Of a stretch of DNA of 64,000 nucleotides, positions 16,468 through 25,552 are shown one piece after another. The position numbers and the translations under genes are program-made. The notes beneath the pieces are model-generated. The model had not been told where the DNA came from, did no database searches, and saw nothing but the letters and a program-made list of their open reading frames with translations. The stretch lies in contig OY282377.1 of assembly GCA_958295785.1 (NCBI GenBank), forward strand, positions 2,618,394-2,682,393, read 5' to 3'. The stretch is from an uncultured Latescibacterota bacterium. GTDB taxonomy: Bacteria > Latescibacterota > UBA2968. Numbering within the stretch: the stretch's first letter is position 1; each line of letters begins with the position of its first letter.

Positions 16468-17400
16468 ATGAAATTGAAATGCGTTGTCCTGTCTGTACTG
16501 TTATTTGGCACGCTGGGATGTGGTGGTCGGGATGCGCGGGAAAGCGATGCCCAGCACGCGCTCGCTTCTGCGCGAGATTTGGAAGAAGAATTGACCGATT
16601 TGCCGCAGGCCATCGAGCGGTATGGCGAAATCGCAGCGCAATTCCCGCGCACCCAAGCGGCACAAACAGCGCGCTCGCGCCGGGCCATGCTCGAACTGGC
16701 ACAGGCGCGCTTGGCGGGCAGAGAAACCATCCCCCAAGACAGCACACAGGTCTTTTACGAGGGCGTGGTCGAGGTCGCCCCCGATTATTTTGCCGCGCTA
16801 AAAAAACTCGGCACGAATTACAGCAACCAACTCCATCTCAACACGCTCTTGGCAGCGAAAATGGGGATGGTATCGGTGAAGGACCACTGCTTAAAGATAT
16901 GGGCGAAACAGGACAGCATGTGGTCGCGCTATTCTTTTCGGCCCATACCCTCGAATCGCTTCTGGCAGGATCAACTGTGCAAGGACGCGCTGAAGGTCAC
17001 GCAAATGTCGATTGCCCAAGCGTTTCGGGATTACGACCGCGCGTTGGCGGTGATCAACCGGGGCTTGGCGTATGCCTCGGGCAAAGACGTGATAGCGCAA
17101 GCCAAAGTGTACGCGGCGTATTGCACGTTTTGGCAGGGCGCATCATCGGATCTCTATCGGGGCATCGCGCTGGCAAACGAAGCCCTGAGCTATGAATTTT
17201 TGTCGGATAATAATCGCGCGCGCGCCTATCACGTCATCGGCCTGTGCCATACGTATCTCTATCAGGATTCAAAGGATGTAGCGGATCTCGACAAGGCGAT
17301 CAAAGCTCTCAACGAAGCCGTGAATATCGACGAGAAGATGGGCGATGCGCGAGAGTTGCTCAAAAGCTTGCGCCAACAACGCGCGAGGATCGCGTCATAG
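16468..17400 (+). CDS. TPR-like lipoprotein
   Basis: 310 aa. Lipobox LFGTLGCG puts the lipidated Cys near residue 18. The rest is helical and repeat-like: DLPQAIERYGEIAAQFP and later AIKALNEAVNIDEKMGDARELL read as tetratricopeptide-type hairpins. The ATG at 16468 has GGAG about seven bases upstream; the open frame extends 20 codons further but lacks a signal sequence there. A role in envelope assembly or protein-protein scaffolding is plausible but unproven. Confidence 0.75.
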   Translation: MKLKCVVLSVLLFGTLGCGGRDARESDAQHALASARDLEEELTDLPQAIERYGEIAAQFPRTQAAQTARSRRAMLELAQARLAGRETIPQDSTQVFYEGVVEVAPDYFAALKKLGTNYSNQLHLNTLLAAKMGMVSVKDHCLKIWAKQDSMWSRYSFRPIPSNRFWQDQLCKDALKVTQMSIAQAFRDYDRALAVINRGLAYASGKDVIAQAKVYAAYCTFWQGASSDLYRGIALANEALSYEFLSDNNRARAYHVIGLCHTYLYQDSKDVADLDKAIKALNEAVNIDEKMGDARELLKSLRQQRARIAS

Positions 17401-17438
17401 AAGCGATTAGCGGTCCGTCAGCCCCGTCCCCATTCCCC

Positions 17439-17583
17439 CGTAGGGACAGGCCCCCGTGCCTGTCCACTCTTGTATCATCGGGCGAGCACAGGGGCATCGC
17501 CCCTACGTTTTTGTGGGGTTGGTTTTCGCCTTTCATCCGCGCAATCCGCGCAATCCGTTTAATCCGCGATCCATCTTTCATCT
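17439..17583. repeat. Palindromic units and a 97-bp repeat found inverted at 43.9 kb
   Basis: The 183-base gap before the aspartate kinase gene is made of repeats. GTAGGGACAGG..CCTGTCC around 17440-17466 is a palindromic variant of the GTAGGGGCG unit. Bases 17480-17576 recur inverted at 43911-44007 with only about two differences by eye. The 3' half is a run of ATCCGCGCA/ATCCGTTTA-like strings. No gene is evident. Confidence 0.85.
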
Positions 17584-18894
17584 ATGAAAAAAGTTGTCTG
17601 TAAATTTGGCGGGTCATCGGTTGCCGATGCCGAGCAGATTAAAAAAGTGGTGTCGATAGTACAGAGCGACGAACGACGGCGATTTGTCGTTCCCTCTGCG
17701 CCCGGCAAGCGGTCTGATGGCGATACAAAAATTACCGATTTGCTCTATTTGTGCCACGACCTCGCGCGGCAAAACATCGACTTTTCAGGGCCTTTTGACA
17801 AAATTCACACGCGATTTTTAGACCTCGCTGCCGCGCTTGGGCTGTCGTTCGATATGGAGGGCATGCTCGGTGAAATCGGTCGCCTGATCGCAGGGGGCGC
17901 GGGGCGCGATTACGTGGCCTCACGCGGCGAATATCTGAGTGGGCGCATTTTGGCCGAGGTTTTGGACGCCGCATTTGTCGATCCCGCCGAGGCGATTCTC
18001 TTTCGCTCGGATGGGCGTCTTGACAGCGATGCTTCTTATGCCCGGTTGCGGGCGCGTTTGGCAGCGGATCAATGCTATGTGATTCCCGGATTTTACGGCG
18101 CAGATGCCGAGGGCGAGATTGTGACATTTTCGCGCGGCGGGTCGGATATTACCGGCGCGATTGTCGCCCGTGCGGTTGGCGCAGCGGTATACGAAAACTG
18201 GACGGATGTATCCGGGTTGCTCATGGCGGACCCGCGTATGGTGCCCAATCCGTTGCCCGTCGAAGATATTACTTACCGAGAGATGCGCGAATTGGCCTAT
18301 ATGGGCGCCGATGTTTTTCACGACGAGGCCATGTTTCCCGTGCGCGAGGCCAAAATCCCCATTCACATCCGCAATACCAATCGCCCAAAAGACGCGGGCA
18401 CGCGAATTTTGCCGCGCCGAGAGCGCACAGATCGCATGATCGCGGGCGTGGCGGGCAGGCCCAATTTCAGCATGCTCTTTATTGAAAAAGCCATGATGAA
18501 TCAGACGAGGGGATTCGGGCAACGGGTCTTGGAGGTGGTCGCGCGGCACGGGATCAGCTATGACCACACGCCCTCTGGCATCGACACGATGTCGGTAATC
18601 ATTCAGGATGAACAATTGGCGCACAAGGGCGAGCTCCTCGTCGAAGATATTCAGCGCATCCTCGAACCGGACCGCGTGGAACTCATCCGCGGCCTCGCGC
18701 TGATCGCCACGGTCGGCGAGGGGATGTCGCATCGGGTGGGCATTGCGGCGCGTCTGTTTTCCGCGCTGGCCGATGCCGGGGTCAATGTGCGGGTAATCGA
18801 TCAGGGGGCTTCAGAAATAAATATTATTGTGGGTGTCAAAGAAGCCGATCTCGACCGCGCCATAGTCGCGATTTACCGGGCGTTTGTAACTTGA
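17584..18894 (+). CDS. lysC: Aspartate kinase
   Basis: 436 aa. It phosphorylates L-aspartate, the first step to Lys, Thr, Met and diaminopimelate. The N-terminal kinase domain shows KFGGSS (residues 7-12), SRGGSDITGA and YENWTDVSGL with MADPRMV. The C-terminal region contains two ACT-type regulatory domains (LFIEKAMMNQTRG..., LALIATVGEGMSHRVGIAARLF), implying allosteric feedback by an amino acid. No other gene of the pathway is adjacent. The region upstream is repeat DNA, so its promoter may lie within or next to the repeats. Confidence 0.94.
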   Translation: MKKVVCKFGGSSVADAEQIKKVVSIVQSDERRRFVVPSAPGKRSDGDTKITDLLYLCHDLARQNIDFSGPFDKIHTRFLDLAAALGLSFDMEGMLGEIGRLIAGGAGRDYVASRGEYLSGRILAEVLDAAFVDPAEAILFRSDGRLDSDASYARLRARLAADQCYVIPGFYGADAEGEIVTFSRGGSDITGAIVARAVGAAVYENWTDVSGLLMADPRMVPNPLPVEDITYREMRELAYMGADVFHDEAMFPVREAKIPIHIRNTNRPKDAGTRILPRRERTDRMIAGVAGRPNFSMLFIEKAMMNQTRGFGQRVLEVVARHGISYDHTPSGIDTMSVIIQDEQLAHKGELLVEDIQRILEPDRVELIRGLALIATVGEGMSHRVGIAARLFSALADAGVNVRVIDQGASEINIIVGVKEADLDRAIVAIYRAFVT

Positions 18895-18903
18895 AAAAGA
18901 GAA

Positions 18904-18930
18904 TGTAGGGGCGATGCCCCGTGCTCGCCC
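18904..18930 (+). repeat. REP-like GTAGGGGCG unit
   Basis: GTAGGGGCGATGCCCCGTGC followed by TCGCCC, a copy of the dispersed palindrome with one C fewer in the central run. It occupies most of the 57-base gap between lysC and the epimerase gene. Confidence 0.75.
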
Positions 18931-18951
18931 AAAGAGACAAGAGGAAGATCC

Positions 18952-20001
18952 ATGAAAATTCTCGTAACGGGATCACACGGCAGGGTGGGGGGCAATCTGG
19001 TCAAACGCTTGCTCGATCAAGGCCACGACATACGCGGTTTTGTCTATCCCGGCGATGCGAGTCGGGCGGGCAAGTGGGCGGATGTGGATGAGGTTGAGAT
19101 CGTCGAGGGCGACCTGCGCGATTTCGAGGCCGTGTCGCGTGCGGTTGAAGGCGTGGATGCCGTGTATCATCTGGCCGCGGCCTTTGCAAGCCCGCATAGC
19201 AATATCGAATATTTGCAGATCAACGGGCTGGGCACGCTGCATCTGCTCGAAGCCGTGCGCGAGAAAGTGCCCCAGTTGCAGCGGTTTGTGTACGCGTGTA
19301 CAGAAGCCATCTACTGGAAGGTCGAGGAATCGGGCCGCCTGTTCGAGAAGCCGATTTCCGAGGATATGGTCAGCGCGACCCATGCGATGCCGTATTTTTT
19401 GACCAAGTGGATCGGCGAAGAATTGGTGATGAATTACGGCGCGCAATACGGCCTGCCGTGCGTGGTCTGTCGGTTTGCGACCATTTTTGAGCCCAGTGAA
19501 TTTTTGACCGAAGACGGCGTTCCCAAATTCTGCGCCCTCAGACCCGTGCTCGGCCGGTTGCGCCGCGCAAAAAATCCGACTGGCGAGCAACGCGCACAAT
19601 GCGCGGCCCTCGAAAAAGCATGGGCAGAGGGTGCGCGGGTGTTGATCAGCCGCTGCCCCGATGGCAGGAGTTTTAAGCAGGAATGGGCAGATGTGCGCGA
19701 TATCGCGCTCGGCCTCGCGTTGGCATTGGAACGCGATGACGCAATAGGCGAAGCGTTTACGCTTGGCGGATTGCGGATTGTGTGGGCGGACGATGTCCCC
19801 CAAATTGCCCAACGCCTGGGTGTGGGCTATGCGGAAGCGACCATGCCCGCGCCGAATTTTTTTGAATTTGATCGGACAAAGGCCCAAAATCTGCTCGGAT
19901 ATCGCGCCGAGCACGACTTGTGGAGCACGCTGAATGCGGCGCTGGCGATGCGAGCGGGCAAAAAGACAGATGTCGTTCCCACAGGAGTCAGGTACGGGTG
20001 A
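18952..20001 (+). CDS. NAD-dependent epimerase/dehydratase (extended SDR)
   Basis: 349 aa, cytoplasmic. Extended short-chain dehydrogenase: the nucleotide-binding motif VTGSHGRVGGN (residues 5-15) matches TGxxGxxG, and the catalytic pair is probably YFLTK around residue 148. Such enzymes modify nucleotide sugars or related substrates, but the exact reaction cannot be deduced. A GAGGAAG ribosome-binding site precedes the ATG. The stop lies inside a small hairpin that leads into the TonB-dependent receptor gene, so the two could be co-transcribed. Confidence 0.87.
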   Translation: MKILVTGSHGRVGGNLVKRLLDQGHDIRGFVYPGDASRAGKWADVDEVEIVEGDLRDFEAVSRAVEGVDAVYHLAAAFASPHSNIEYLQINGLGTLHLLEAVREKVPQLQRFVYACTEAIYWKVEESGRLFEKPISEDMVSATHAMPYFLTKWIGEELVMNYGAQYGLPCVVCRFATIFEPSEFLTEDGVPKFCALRPVLGRLRRAKNPTGEQRAQCAALEKAWAEGARVLISRCPDGRSFKQEWADVRDIALGLALALERDDAIGEAFTLGGLRIVWADDVPQIAQRLGVGYAEATMPAPNFFEFDRTKAQNLLGYRAEHDLWSTLNAALAMRAGKKTDVVPTGVRYG

Positions 20002-20010
20002 AAACCCTAC
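19992..20010 (+). promoter_or_regulatory. GNRA-capped hairpin between epimerase and receptor genes
   Basis: GTA-C-GGGT / GAAA / ACCC-TAC forms a seven-pair stem with one bulged C and a GAAA tetraloop. It contains the epimerase stop codon. The stable fold and position suggest an mRNA processing or stability element in a bicistronic transcript. No T-tract follows, so it is unlikely to be a terminator. Confidence 0.4.
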
Positions 20011-20074
20011 GAAAGGAGTTTCTATTGAGACAAACTTCGCACCCCCTTTCACCATAATCCGTAAGGAGAGTTTT

Positions 20075-23000
20075 ATGAGACGTTGGAGTATTTCGATTCT
20101 GTTTTTTGCGGTCATGCTCTTTGCCGCGCAAACGCTGTCGGTTCGGGCGCAAGGGACCGGGCACATCGCGGGCACAGTGGTCGATGCCGAAAGTGGAGAG
20201 CAGTTGGAATTTGCACAAATTTACATCCAAGCGCTGAATATGGGCGCGATGTCAGACGAGGAAGGCCGTTTTAGCATCCAAAATGTCCCGCCCGGCACGC
20301 ACGAACTCAAGGCGGATTTGATCGGCTATTCGGGCATCGCACAGACCGTGACCGTGACTGCCGCGCAAACAGTGACTGTCGCGTTGCAGATGGCGCCTTC
20401 CGCGCTTTTCCTCGACGAAGTGGTGGTGACCGGCACGGCATTTAAGGAATCGCCCATCAGTTTGACCTATGCGGTCGCCGTGGTCGGTCGGGACAAAATG
20501 AAAGAACAAGGGTCGCCGCAAGCCACTGATTTCTTCAAGAACATCAGTGCGAGCCACGGCGTGATCGGCGAGCGGAGCAGTTGGTACAACTCCAACCAAG
20601 CCGGCACCCTGTCGGAGAGTGTGGCCAATGTCAACCTGCGCGGTCTGGGGGCTTCGCGGACGCTGGTGCTGATCAATGGTCAGCGTCAAGTGTATGTGCC
20701 TGCGCGCTTGATCGGCGGGCGCTTTGTCGATGTCAATGCCATTCCATCTGTCGCCATTGACCGCATCGAGGTGCTCAAAGAAGGCGCCTCGGCCATCTAC
20801 GGCTCGGATGCCGTGGCAGGCGTGGCCAATTTTCTGACCCGTTCAGACTTCAATGGCTTTGAAATTTCGGGCGCGTATGACCACATCGCCAATGCGGGCG
20901 ATGCGAACGTCGGCGCGATATGGGGTGGAAAACTCGGCAAGTCCCATGCCGTTATTTCCGCGGAATGGTTGGGCCGCCAAGAATTGACAACGAGAGAACG
21001 GGACTACCTGCTGGTGCCATGGTATCAGGGCGGTCAGCGCATGGGTTGGTCGAGCCTCGGCAACCCCGGCACCTTTGCCGTTGGGGCACCCCAACCCTGG
21101 ACGGCCGACATCCACGCACCGCGCTGTGAGGATTTCGGCGGCTTCCGGGAATCGTGGACCTGCCGCTTCCGCTATCAGCCCTGGGACAACCTCATTGAAA
21201 GCACGCGCCATACCCGCGCGTTTGCCGAGATCAACGGTTCGCTGGACAATGGCACCGATTACCACATTGAGGGGCTGTGGGCACAGGCCGAGATTCCCAA
21301 CTGGTACACGACGCCTTCCTACCCACCCTTTCCCATCACGGACACGCGGATCATGGAGGTCGCGCCCAACCACCCGGGCCGGGTGGCTTTTTGCGATGAA
21401 TTCGGCGATGAGTACGACGAGGCATGCGCCGGCGACGAGAATTGGTATTTCAATGGTCGCCCGTTCGGAAATTCGGGGCCTGGACGCCTCTTGACCCGCA
21501 ATTCCAACACATGGCGCGTGGCCGCTTCTGCGGATGGCGACTTCAAGGCAACCCATTTCGACTTGGGCCTCTCCTATTCCCGGTCTTCGGGCGACCTGAG
21601 TTTTCCGGGCGTGTACATCGAACGCATGTTTCTCGCCTTCCGCGGCTTTGGCGGGCCGGACTGCGGCGTGGGCGTGATTGCCGACCGCGAGGACGACGCA
21701 AAGATGAGGCTCGGCGCGCTCAACGGCGCAGCGCCGGGCGTGGGCAACTGCATGTATTACAACCCGTTCAGCAACGCCATTGAGTATTCGCAACAACCGG
21801 GCGCGCGTTTCGAGTCCGAGGTCAATGCAAATCCATCGTACCGTGCCAACCTTCCCAACCACATCCCGCGCAACTCCAACGGTGTGCGAATCCACAAGCC
21901 AAATCCATCGTACCGCGCGGACCTCGCCAACAGCGAGGCGTTGCGGCAATGGCTCAATGAGGACGTCGGTTTGTCCAGCACTGCGGATATGCTGGTTGCC
22001 GATGCGACATTGACGGGCGCGTTGAGCGAAAATGTCTGGCTCAACGCGAGTTATGCCGCCGGGTATCAATTTCGCAGGCTCAATGCCACCGGCGACCCCG
22101 ACGACGTGGCCGATGTCACCCTCAACCCCTGCCCGGTCGTGGGCGATACGAATTGCTCCGAGGAAGACAAGTTCGGCCCCTATCTCTTCACGAACGTGCA
22201 TCGGCCCTATTCCGCAAATCAGACAGTACACCGCTTTTTCGGCGAAATTCCCCTGAGCTTGGGCGAGCGGGTTGACGTGCAACTGGCGGGGAATTACGAG
22301 TTCCACAATTTTGCGAGCAGTTTCGATCCCAAGTTCGGCTGGCGCTTGCAACTCTCGCAATCCGCTACCCACTCTCTGTTCCTGCGCGGCTCGGTGCAAA
22401 CGACGTTTCGCACGCCATCCTTAGACGATGTCAATACAACCCCGCTGACCACACTCGAATGGATCAACCAAACGGGTGCCTATCAAGCGGTGGACCGCTT
22501 CGGCAGCCCGGATCTCAAACCCGAACAGGCGTTCACCTACAACGCGGGCCTCTCCTTGACCACCAAGGCGGGCTTTGACGCGACATTGGATTACTGGAGC
22601 TACGATTTTAGCGATGTGATCGGCGCCATGCCCTACGGTGCCATCACCGGCCTCTACGAAGAGGACAGCACGCGAGACGCGGTGAAGCGATTCATTGTCT
22701 GCCCGGATGGCGTGGGCACAGGCACCTGCACGGCTTCTGCACTCGAGCGCGTGCAAATCGATCTGGTCAATTGGCCGGGGGTCAAGACCTCGGGCTTGGA
22801 TGTCCACTTAGGTGCGCGGATACCGACAGGGCCAGGGCACTTGGCGGCGAGTTTGGACGCCACCTATACGTTCAACTACCGCACCAAGGCCCTCATGCTA
22901 GACAATAGCGACTTGGTGCTCCAAGGGGCGACAGACGCCGCCGGTTATCTGAATTTCGGCAATCCCATTGCGACCTCGGTTCCCGCGTTGAAGGGCCAAG

Positions 23001-23317
23001 CATCGGCGGGCTACCACTGGAAAAACTACAGCCTCGTGAGTTACCTAAACTACATTTCGTCTTACGAGGATCGCGGATCAAAAGAGTCGTCTAACCAAGT
23101 CATTAGGGATTTATTCAGTACCGTTGACCCGTTTATCACTTGGGATGTGAGTTTTCTGTGGACCTTGTCCAAGCAGATTAACTTCGCACTCTCTGGGGTG
23201 AATTTGTTCGATACGAGGCCGCCAATGGCGAATGTCGAGCAAGCCTACGATGGCTTCACGCACACGCCGAAAGGCCGAAAGTTGAAATTGGCGGTTACCT
23301 ATCAACTCGCCAACTAA
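20075..23317 (+). CDS. TonB-dependent outer-membrane receptor
   Basis: 1080 aa. Signal peptide (ILFFAVMLFAAQTLSVRAQ), then a carboxypeptidase-regulatory-like beta-sandwich (about residues 28-110, GHIAGTVVDAESGEQLEFA), a TonB-box-like DEVVVTG, a plug domain (VNLRGLGASRTLVLINGQRQ, IDRIEVLKEGASAIYGSDAVAGVANF), and a long barrel ending KLKLAVTYQLAN. It imports a large or scarce nutrient using energy from TonB-ExbBD, a set of which is encoded at 61.5-63.4 kb. The start ATG 20075 has AAGGAG six bases upstream. The motif NPSYRA(N/D)L occurs twice about 24 residues apart. Substrate unknown. Confidence 0.93.
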   Translation: MRRWSISILFFAVMLFAAQTLSVRAQGTGHIAGTVVDAESGEQLEFAQIYIQALNMGAMSDEEGRFSIQNVPPGTHELKADLIGYSGIAQTVTVTAAQTVTVALQMAPSALFLDEVVVTGTAFKESPISLTYAVAVVGRDKMKEQGSPQATDFFKNISASHGVIGERSSWYNSNQAGTLSESVANVNLRGLGASRTLVLINGQRQVYVPARLIGGRFVDVNAIPSVAIDRIEVLKEGASAIYGSDAVAGVANFLTRSDFNGFEISGAYDHIANAGDANVGAIWGGKLGKSHAVISAEWLGRQELTTRERDYLLVPWYQGGQRMGWSSLGNPGTFAVGAPQPWTADIHAPRCEDFGGFRESWTCRFRYQPWDNLIESTRHTRAFAEINGSLDNGTDYHIEGLWAQAEIPNWYTTPSYPPFPITDTRIMEVAPNHPGRVAFCDEFGDEYDEACAGDENWYFNGRPFGNSGPGRLLTRNSNTWRVAASADGDFKATHFDLGLSYSRSSGDLSFPGVYIERMFLAFRGFGGPDCGVGVIADREDDAKMRLGALNGAAPGVGNCMYYNPFSNAIEYSQQPGARFESEVNANPSYRANLPNHIPRNSNGVRIHKPNPSYRADLANSEALRQWLNEDVGLSSTADMLVADATLTGALSENVWLNASYAAGYQFRRLNATGDPDDVADVTLNPCPVVGDTNCSEEDKFGPYLFTNVHRPYSANQTVHRFFGEIPLSLGERVDVQLAGNYEFHNFASSFDPKFGWRLQLSQSATHSLFLRGSVQTTFRTPSLDDVNTTPLTTLEWINQTGAYQAVDRFGSPDLKPEQAFTYNAGLSLTTKAGFDATLDYWSYDFSDVIGAMPYGAITGLYEEDSTRDAVKRFIVCPDGVGTGTCTASALERVQIDLVNWPGVKTSGLDVHLGARIPTGPGHLAASLDATYTFNYRTKALMLDNSDLVLQGATDAAGYLNFGNPIATSVPALKGQASAGYHWKNYSLVSYLNYISSYEDRGSKESSNQVIRDLFSTVDPFITWDVSFLWTLSKQINFALSGVNLFDTRPPMANVEQAYDGFTHTPKGRKLKLAVTYQLAN

Positions 23318-23346
23318 AGGTCGGTTTTTGCGAGTGACGCAAAAAA

Positions 23347-23382
23347 ACAAAAGGCATCCGGTTATGGCCGGATGCCTTTTGT
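23347..23382. terminator. Bidirectional rho-independent terminator
   Basis: A perfect 15-bp stem (ACAAAAGGCATCCGG / CCGGATGCCTTTTGT) with a six-base loop, flanked by an A-tract on the left and a T-rich tract on the right. It lies between the convergent receptor gene and prs and can end transcripts from both strands. Confidence 0.92.
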
Positions 23383-23437
23383 TTTGTAAATCAGCTATTA
23401 GCCCTATCCGCCCGTGCGATCCCCCATCATCTTGGTA

Positions 23438-24412
23438 TTATCCCTCCACCTTCGCATTGGCAAAGAGGTCGCTGACGGATTCATCGTTGTTGATGCGGCG
23501 GATGGATTCGGCGAGAATGGGCGCCACAGAGAGCACCTTGATCTTTCCATTTCGGGCGCGTTTGGGCACGGGAATGGAGTTGGAAACCACGAGTTCTGTG
23601 AGCACGGAATTTTCCACGTATTCAACCGCGGGGTCTGCCAGCACGGGGTGAACAATGGTGGCGCGAATCTCGCACGCGCCTTTGTCTTTCAGCGCGGCGG
23701 CGGCTTTGGTGAGCGACCCCCCCGTGGAGATGATGTCATCGACAATGACGGCGTTTTTGTCTTTCACTTCGCCAATGACGTTCATGACCTCGGTCAGTTG
23801 CCCGCTCCAGCGGCGTTTATCCACAATCGCCAATGGCGCGCCGAGCAATTCGGCATACGCACGCGCCATTTTGATGCCGCCGACATCGGGCGCGACAACG
23901 ACGAGGTCTTCGAGGTTTTTCCGCTTGAAGTATTCGCCCAAAATGTTGATGGAATAGAGATGATCGACCGGAATGTCGAAGAATCCCTGGATCTGATTGG
24001 CGTGCAGATCCAAGGTGAGCACGCGCCGCGCCCCGGCCGTGTAAATCATGTTGGCGATCAACTTGGCGGTGATGGGCACGCGCGGGCGGTCTTTGCGATC
24101 TTGCCGCGCATAGCCATAGTAGGGCACAACCGCTGTGATGCGCCGAGCAGAGGCGCGCCGCGCCGCGTCGATCAAAACGAGGAGTTCCATCAAGGCATCG
24201 TTGGGTGAGATGCCTTTTTTTTGGTTTGTGCAAATGGGTTGAATGATGAACACGTCGCAACCGCGCACGTTTTCGTCAATTTGCACGTGTGTTTCGCCGC
24301 CGGAAAAGCCCGTCACTGTGGCTTCGGCGAGCCGAGTGTCCAAAGCGCGGCTTATGTCTTTGGCCAAGGGGCGGTTGGCATTGCCAGAAAAAATTTTGAG
24401 ATCGTACCCCAC
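23438..24412 (-). CDS. prs: Ribose-phosphate pyrophosphokinase
   Basis: 324 aa. It makes PRPP from ribose 5-phosphate and ATP, for nucleotide, His and Trp synthesis. Family landmarks are visible: FSGNANRPLA at the start, VVPYYGYARQDRKDRPRVPI (catalytic flexible loop), DLHANQIQGFF and the PRPP loop VIVDDIISTGGSL. The start is GTG at 24412 with AGGAGGGAG just upstream. A promoter and a shared bidirectional terminator bracket the gene. Confidence 0.96.
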   Translation of the reverse strand: MGYDLKIFSGNANRPLAKDISRALDTRLAEATVTGFSGGETHVQIDENVRGCDVFIIQPICTNQKKGISPNDALMELLVLIDAARRASARRITAVVPYYGYARQDRKDRPRVPITAKLIANMIYTAGARRVLTLDLHANQIQGFFDIPVDHLYSINILGEYFKRKNLEDLVVVAPDVGGIKMARAYAELLGAPLAIVDKRRWSGQLTEVMNVIGEVKDKNAVIVDDIISTGGSLTKAAAALKDKGACEIRATIVHPVLADPAVEYVENSVLTELVVSNSIPVPKRARNGKIKVLSVAPILAESIRRINNDESVSDLFANAKVEG

Positions 24413-24456
24413 GTTTTCTCCCTCCTGTTGTCGCGTGTGTTGATCGGTGAGTTTGC

Positions 24457-24485
24457 AATATACGGGTGTGATATTTGCGAATCAA
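24457..24485 (-). promoter_or_regulatory. prs: Predicted sigma70-type promoter of prs
   Basis: Read on the minus strand, TTGATT (24485-24480) and TATATT (24462-24457) are 17 bases apart, and the prs start lies 45 bases downstream. The -35 overlaps the stop codon of the GNAT gene. Confidence 0.55.
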
Positions 24486-24991
24486 ACCGGATTTTGGTCT
24501 GCGAGGTCGAGCGCGATCAAAATGATCTGAATGTCGGGGTTTGAGCACGGGGATTCGATGGCACCGGTTTCTCGAAATCCGATTTTACGATAAAAAATGC
24601 ACGCTGGATTGTCTTCTCTGACCTGAGCCTCAAGGGTGGTGGCGCGGCCGGCTTTTGCCCATTGGATAACAGCGCGTACAATTTGTTCGCCCAGTTTTTG
24701 GCCCCGAACTTCGGGCGCGACCCACATTGCGGTCAGCACTGCCGCGTGGAGATCTGTGCGATAGCAACCCGCCATCCCGCAAGGCTGGTCGTCCATATAA
24801 GCCGTGAAATAGGCGCGATCCGTCAGCGTTGCATGGTCTCTCGCCATGTCTTGCCAATTTTTGTCGGTTCTTTTTTTGGCTTCTGCCAGAGTGGTGCAAA
24901 AGGCATAAGGGGCGTCTTCAAGTGCGCGAAGGCGCGTGTTTTTGAGGATTTGCCATTGGTCCGCACGGATGCGGGCAATTGTGAAGTTCAT
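24482..24991 (-). CDS. GNAT-family N-acetyltransferase
   Basis: 169 aa. GCN5-related acetyltransferase with the acetyl-CoA motif APEVRGQKLGEQIV and the downstream EAQVREDNPACIFYRKIGF, which contains the usual NxxAxxFYxxxGF pattern. The substrate could be an amine on a metabolite, antibiotic or protein. The ATG at 24991 is preferred because the family fold begins at FTIARIRADQW; an ATG 18 bases further upstream is possible. It lies between hisI and prs on the same strand, with no functional link visible. Confidence 0.88.
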   Translation of the reverse strand: MNFTIARIRADQWQILKNTRLRALEDAPYAFCTTLAEAKKRTDKNWQDMARDHATLTDRAYFTAYMDDQPCGMAGCYRTDLHAAVLTAMWVAPEVRGQKLGEQIVRAVIQWAKAGRATTLEAQVREDNPACIFYRKIGFRETGAIESPCSNPDIQIILIALDLADQNPV

Positions 24992-25056
24992 GTCTTGTCT
25001 CTTAAGCATTAAGCCCATACATCGCTTTGGGCGGATGGCCGGGAGTTGATTGCATA

Positions 25057-25485
25057 TTACTCCGGTAGGGCTTTTGGATCTACAAAAGTCAACTTTCCCC
25101 GGCGGATGCTGCGGTAATAACAGCCGTAGCGCGCCCGGCCATTTTCGCGGGTGTGACACGCGCCATCGCCTTTGAGGCGCACGAGATACAGCAGTGAATT
25201 TTGCTCGCAGTTGATGCGTATGTCGATCAATTCGAGCCTATTGCCAGACGTGCTGCCCTTGATCCAAAGTTCATTGCGCGATGTGCTCCAAAACGTTGCC
25301 ACGCGGTGTTCGAGCGCGTGTTCGAGTGCCTGTTGATTGGCATAGCCGATCAAGAGAACGGCTTTGCTCTCCACATCCTGCACGGCAACGGGAATGACCG
25401 GATGATCGGCCTGTGCAACCGCGCGGAGTTTTTCAAAGTCGAGGTGGACCTCAGTGCCTTCTTCGAGTTGTCGGTCGATGGACAT
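25057..25485 (-). CDS. hisI: Phosphoribosyl-AMP cyclohydrolase
   Basis: 142 aa. It opens the purine ring of PR-AMP in the third step of histidine synthesis. HisI motifs: VAVQDVESKAVLLIGYANQQA, FWSTSRNELWIKGSTSGN, and zinc ligands in NCEQNSLLYLV and GACHT. The phosphoribosyl-ATP pyrophosphatase (HisE) part is absent, so this is the monofunctional form. It is separated from other his genes. The ATG at 25485 starts the conserved region; the longer frame upstream contains a terminator hairpin and is not coding. Confidence 0.93.
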   Translation of the reverse strand: MSIDRQLEEGTEVHLDFEKLRAVAQADHPVIPVAVQDVESKAVLLIGYANQQALEHALEHRVATFWSTSRNELWIKGSTSGNRLELIDIRINCEQNSLLYLVRLKGDGACHTRENGRARYGCYYRSIRRGKLTFVDPKALPE

Positions 25486-25503
25486 AGCGATTTTCAAAAT
25501 AAA

Positions 25504-25535
25504 AAGCCCGCTGCCGAAAACGCGACAGCGGGCTT
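25504..25535 (-). terminator. Rho-independent terminator of the small unit upstream of hisI
   Basis: Ten-bp stem (AAGCCCGCTG / CAGCGGGCTT) with a 12-base loop. Reading on the minus strand the stem is followed by TTTTTATTTTG, so it stops transcripts coming from the small unit at 25553-25731. Confidence 0.85.
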
Positions 25536-25552
25536 GTTCACAGGACAAATTT

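Noticed and set aside
19980-20074. Cobalamin or other known riboswitch before the receptor gene
   Set aside because: No B12 box or other riboswitch consensus could be found in this short leader; only a simple hairpin is present.
20843-22399. 518-codon open frame on the minus strand across the receptor gene
   Set aside because: It lies fully inside the TonB-dependent receptor gene, has no domain pattern, and such antisense frames are common in G+C-rich genes with this codon bias.
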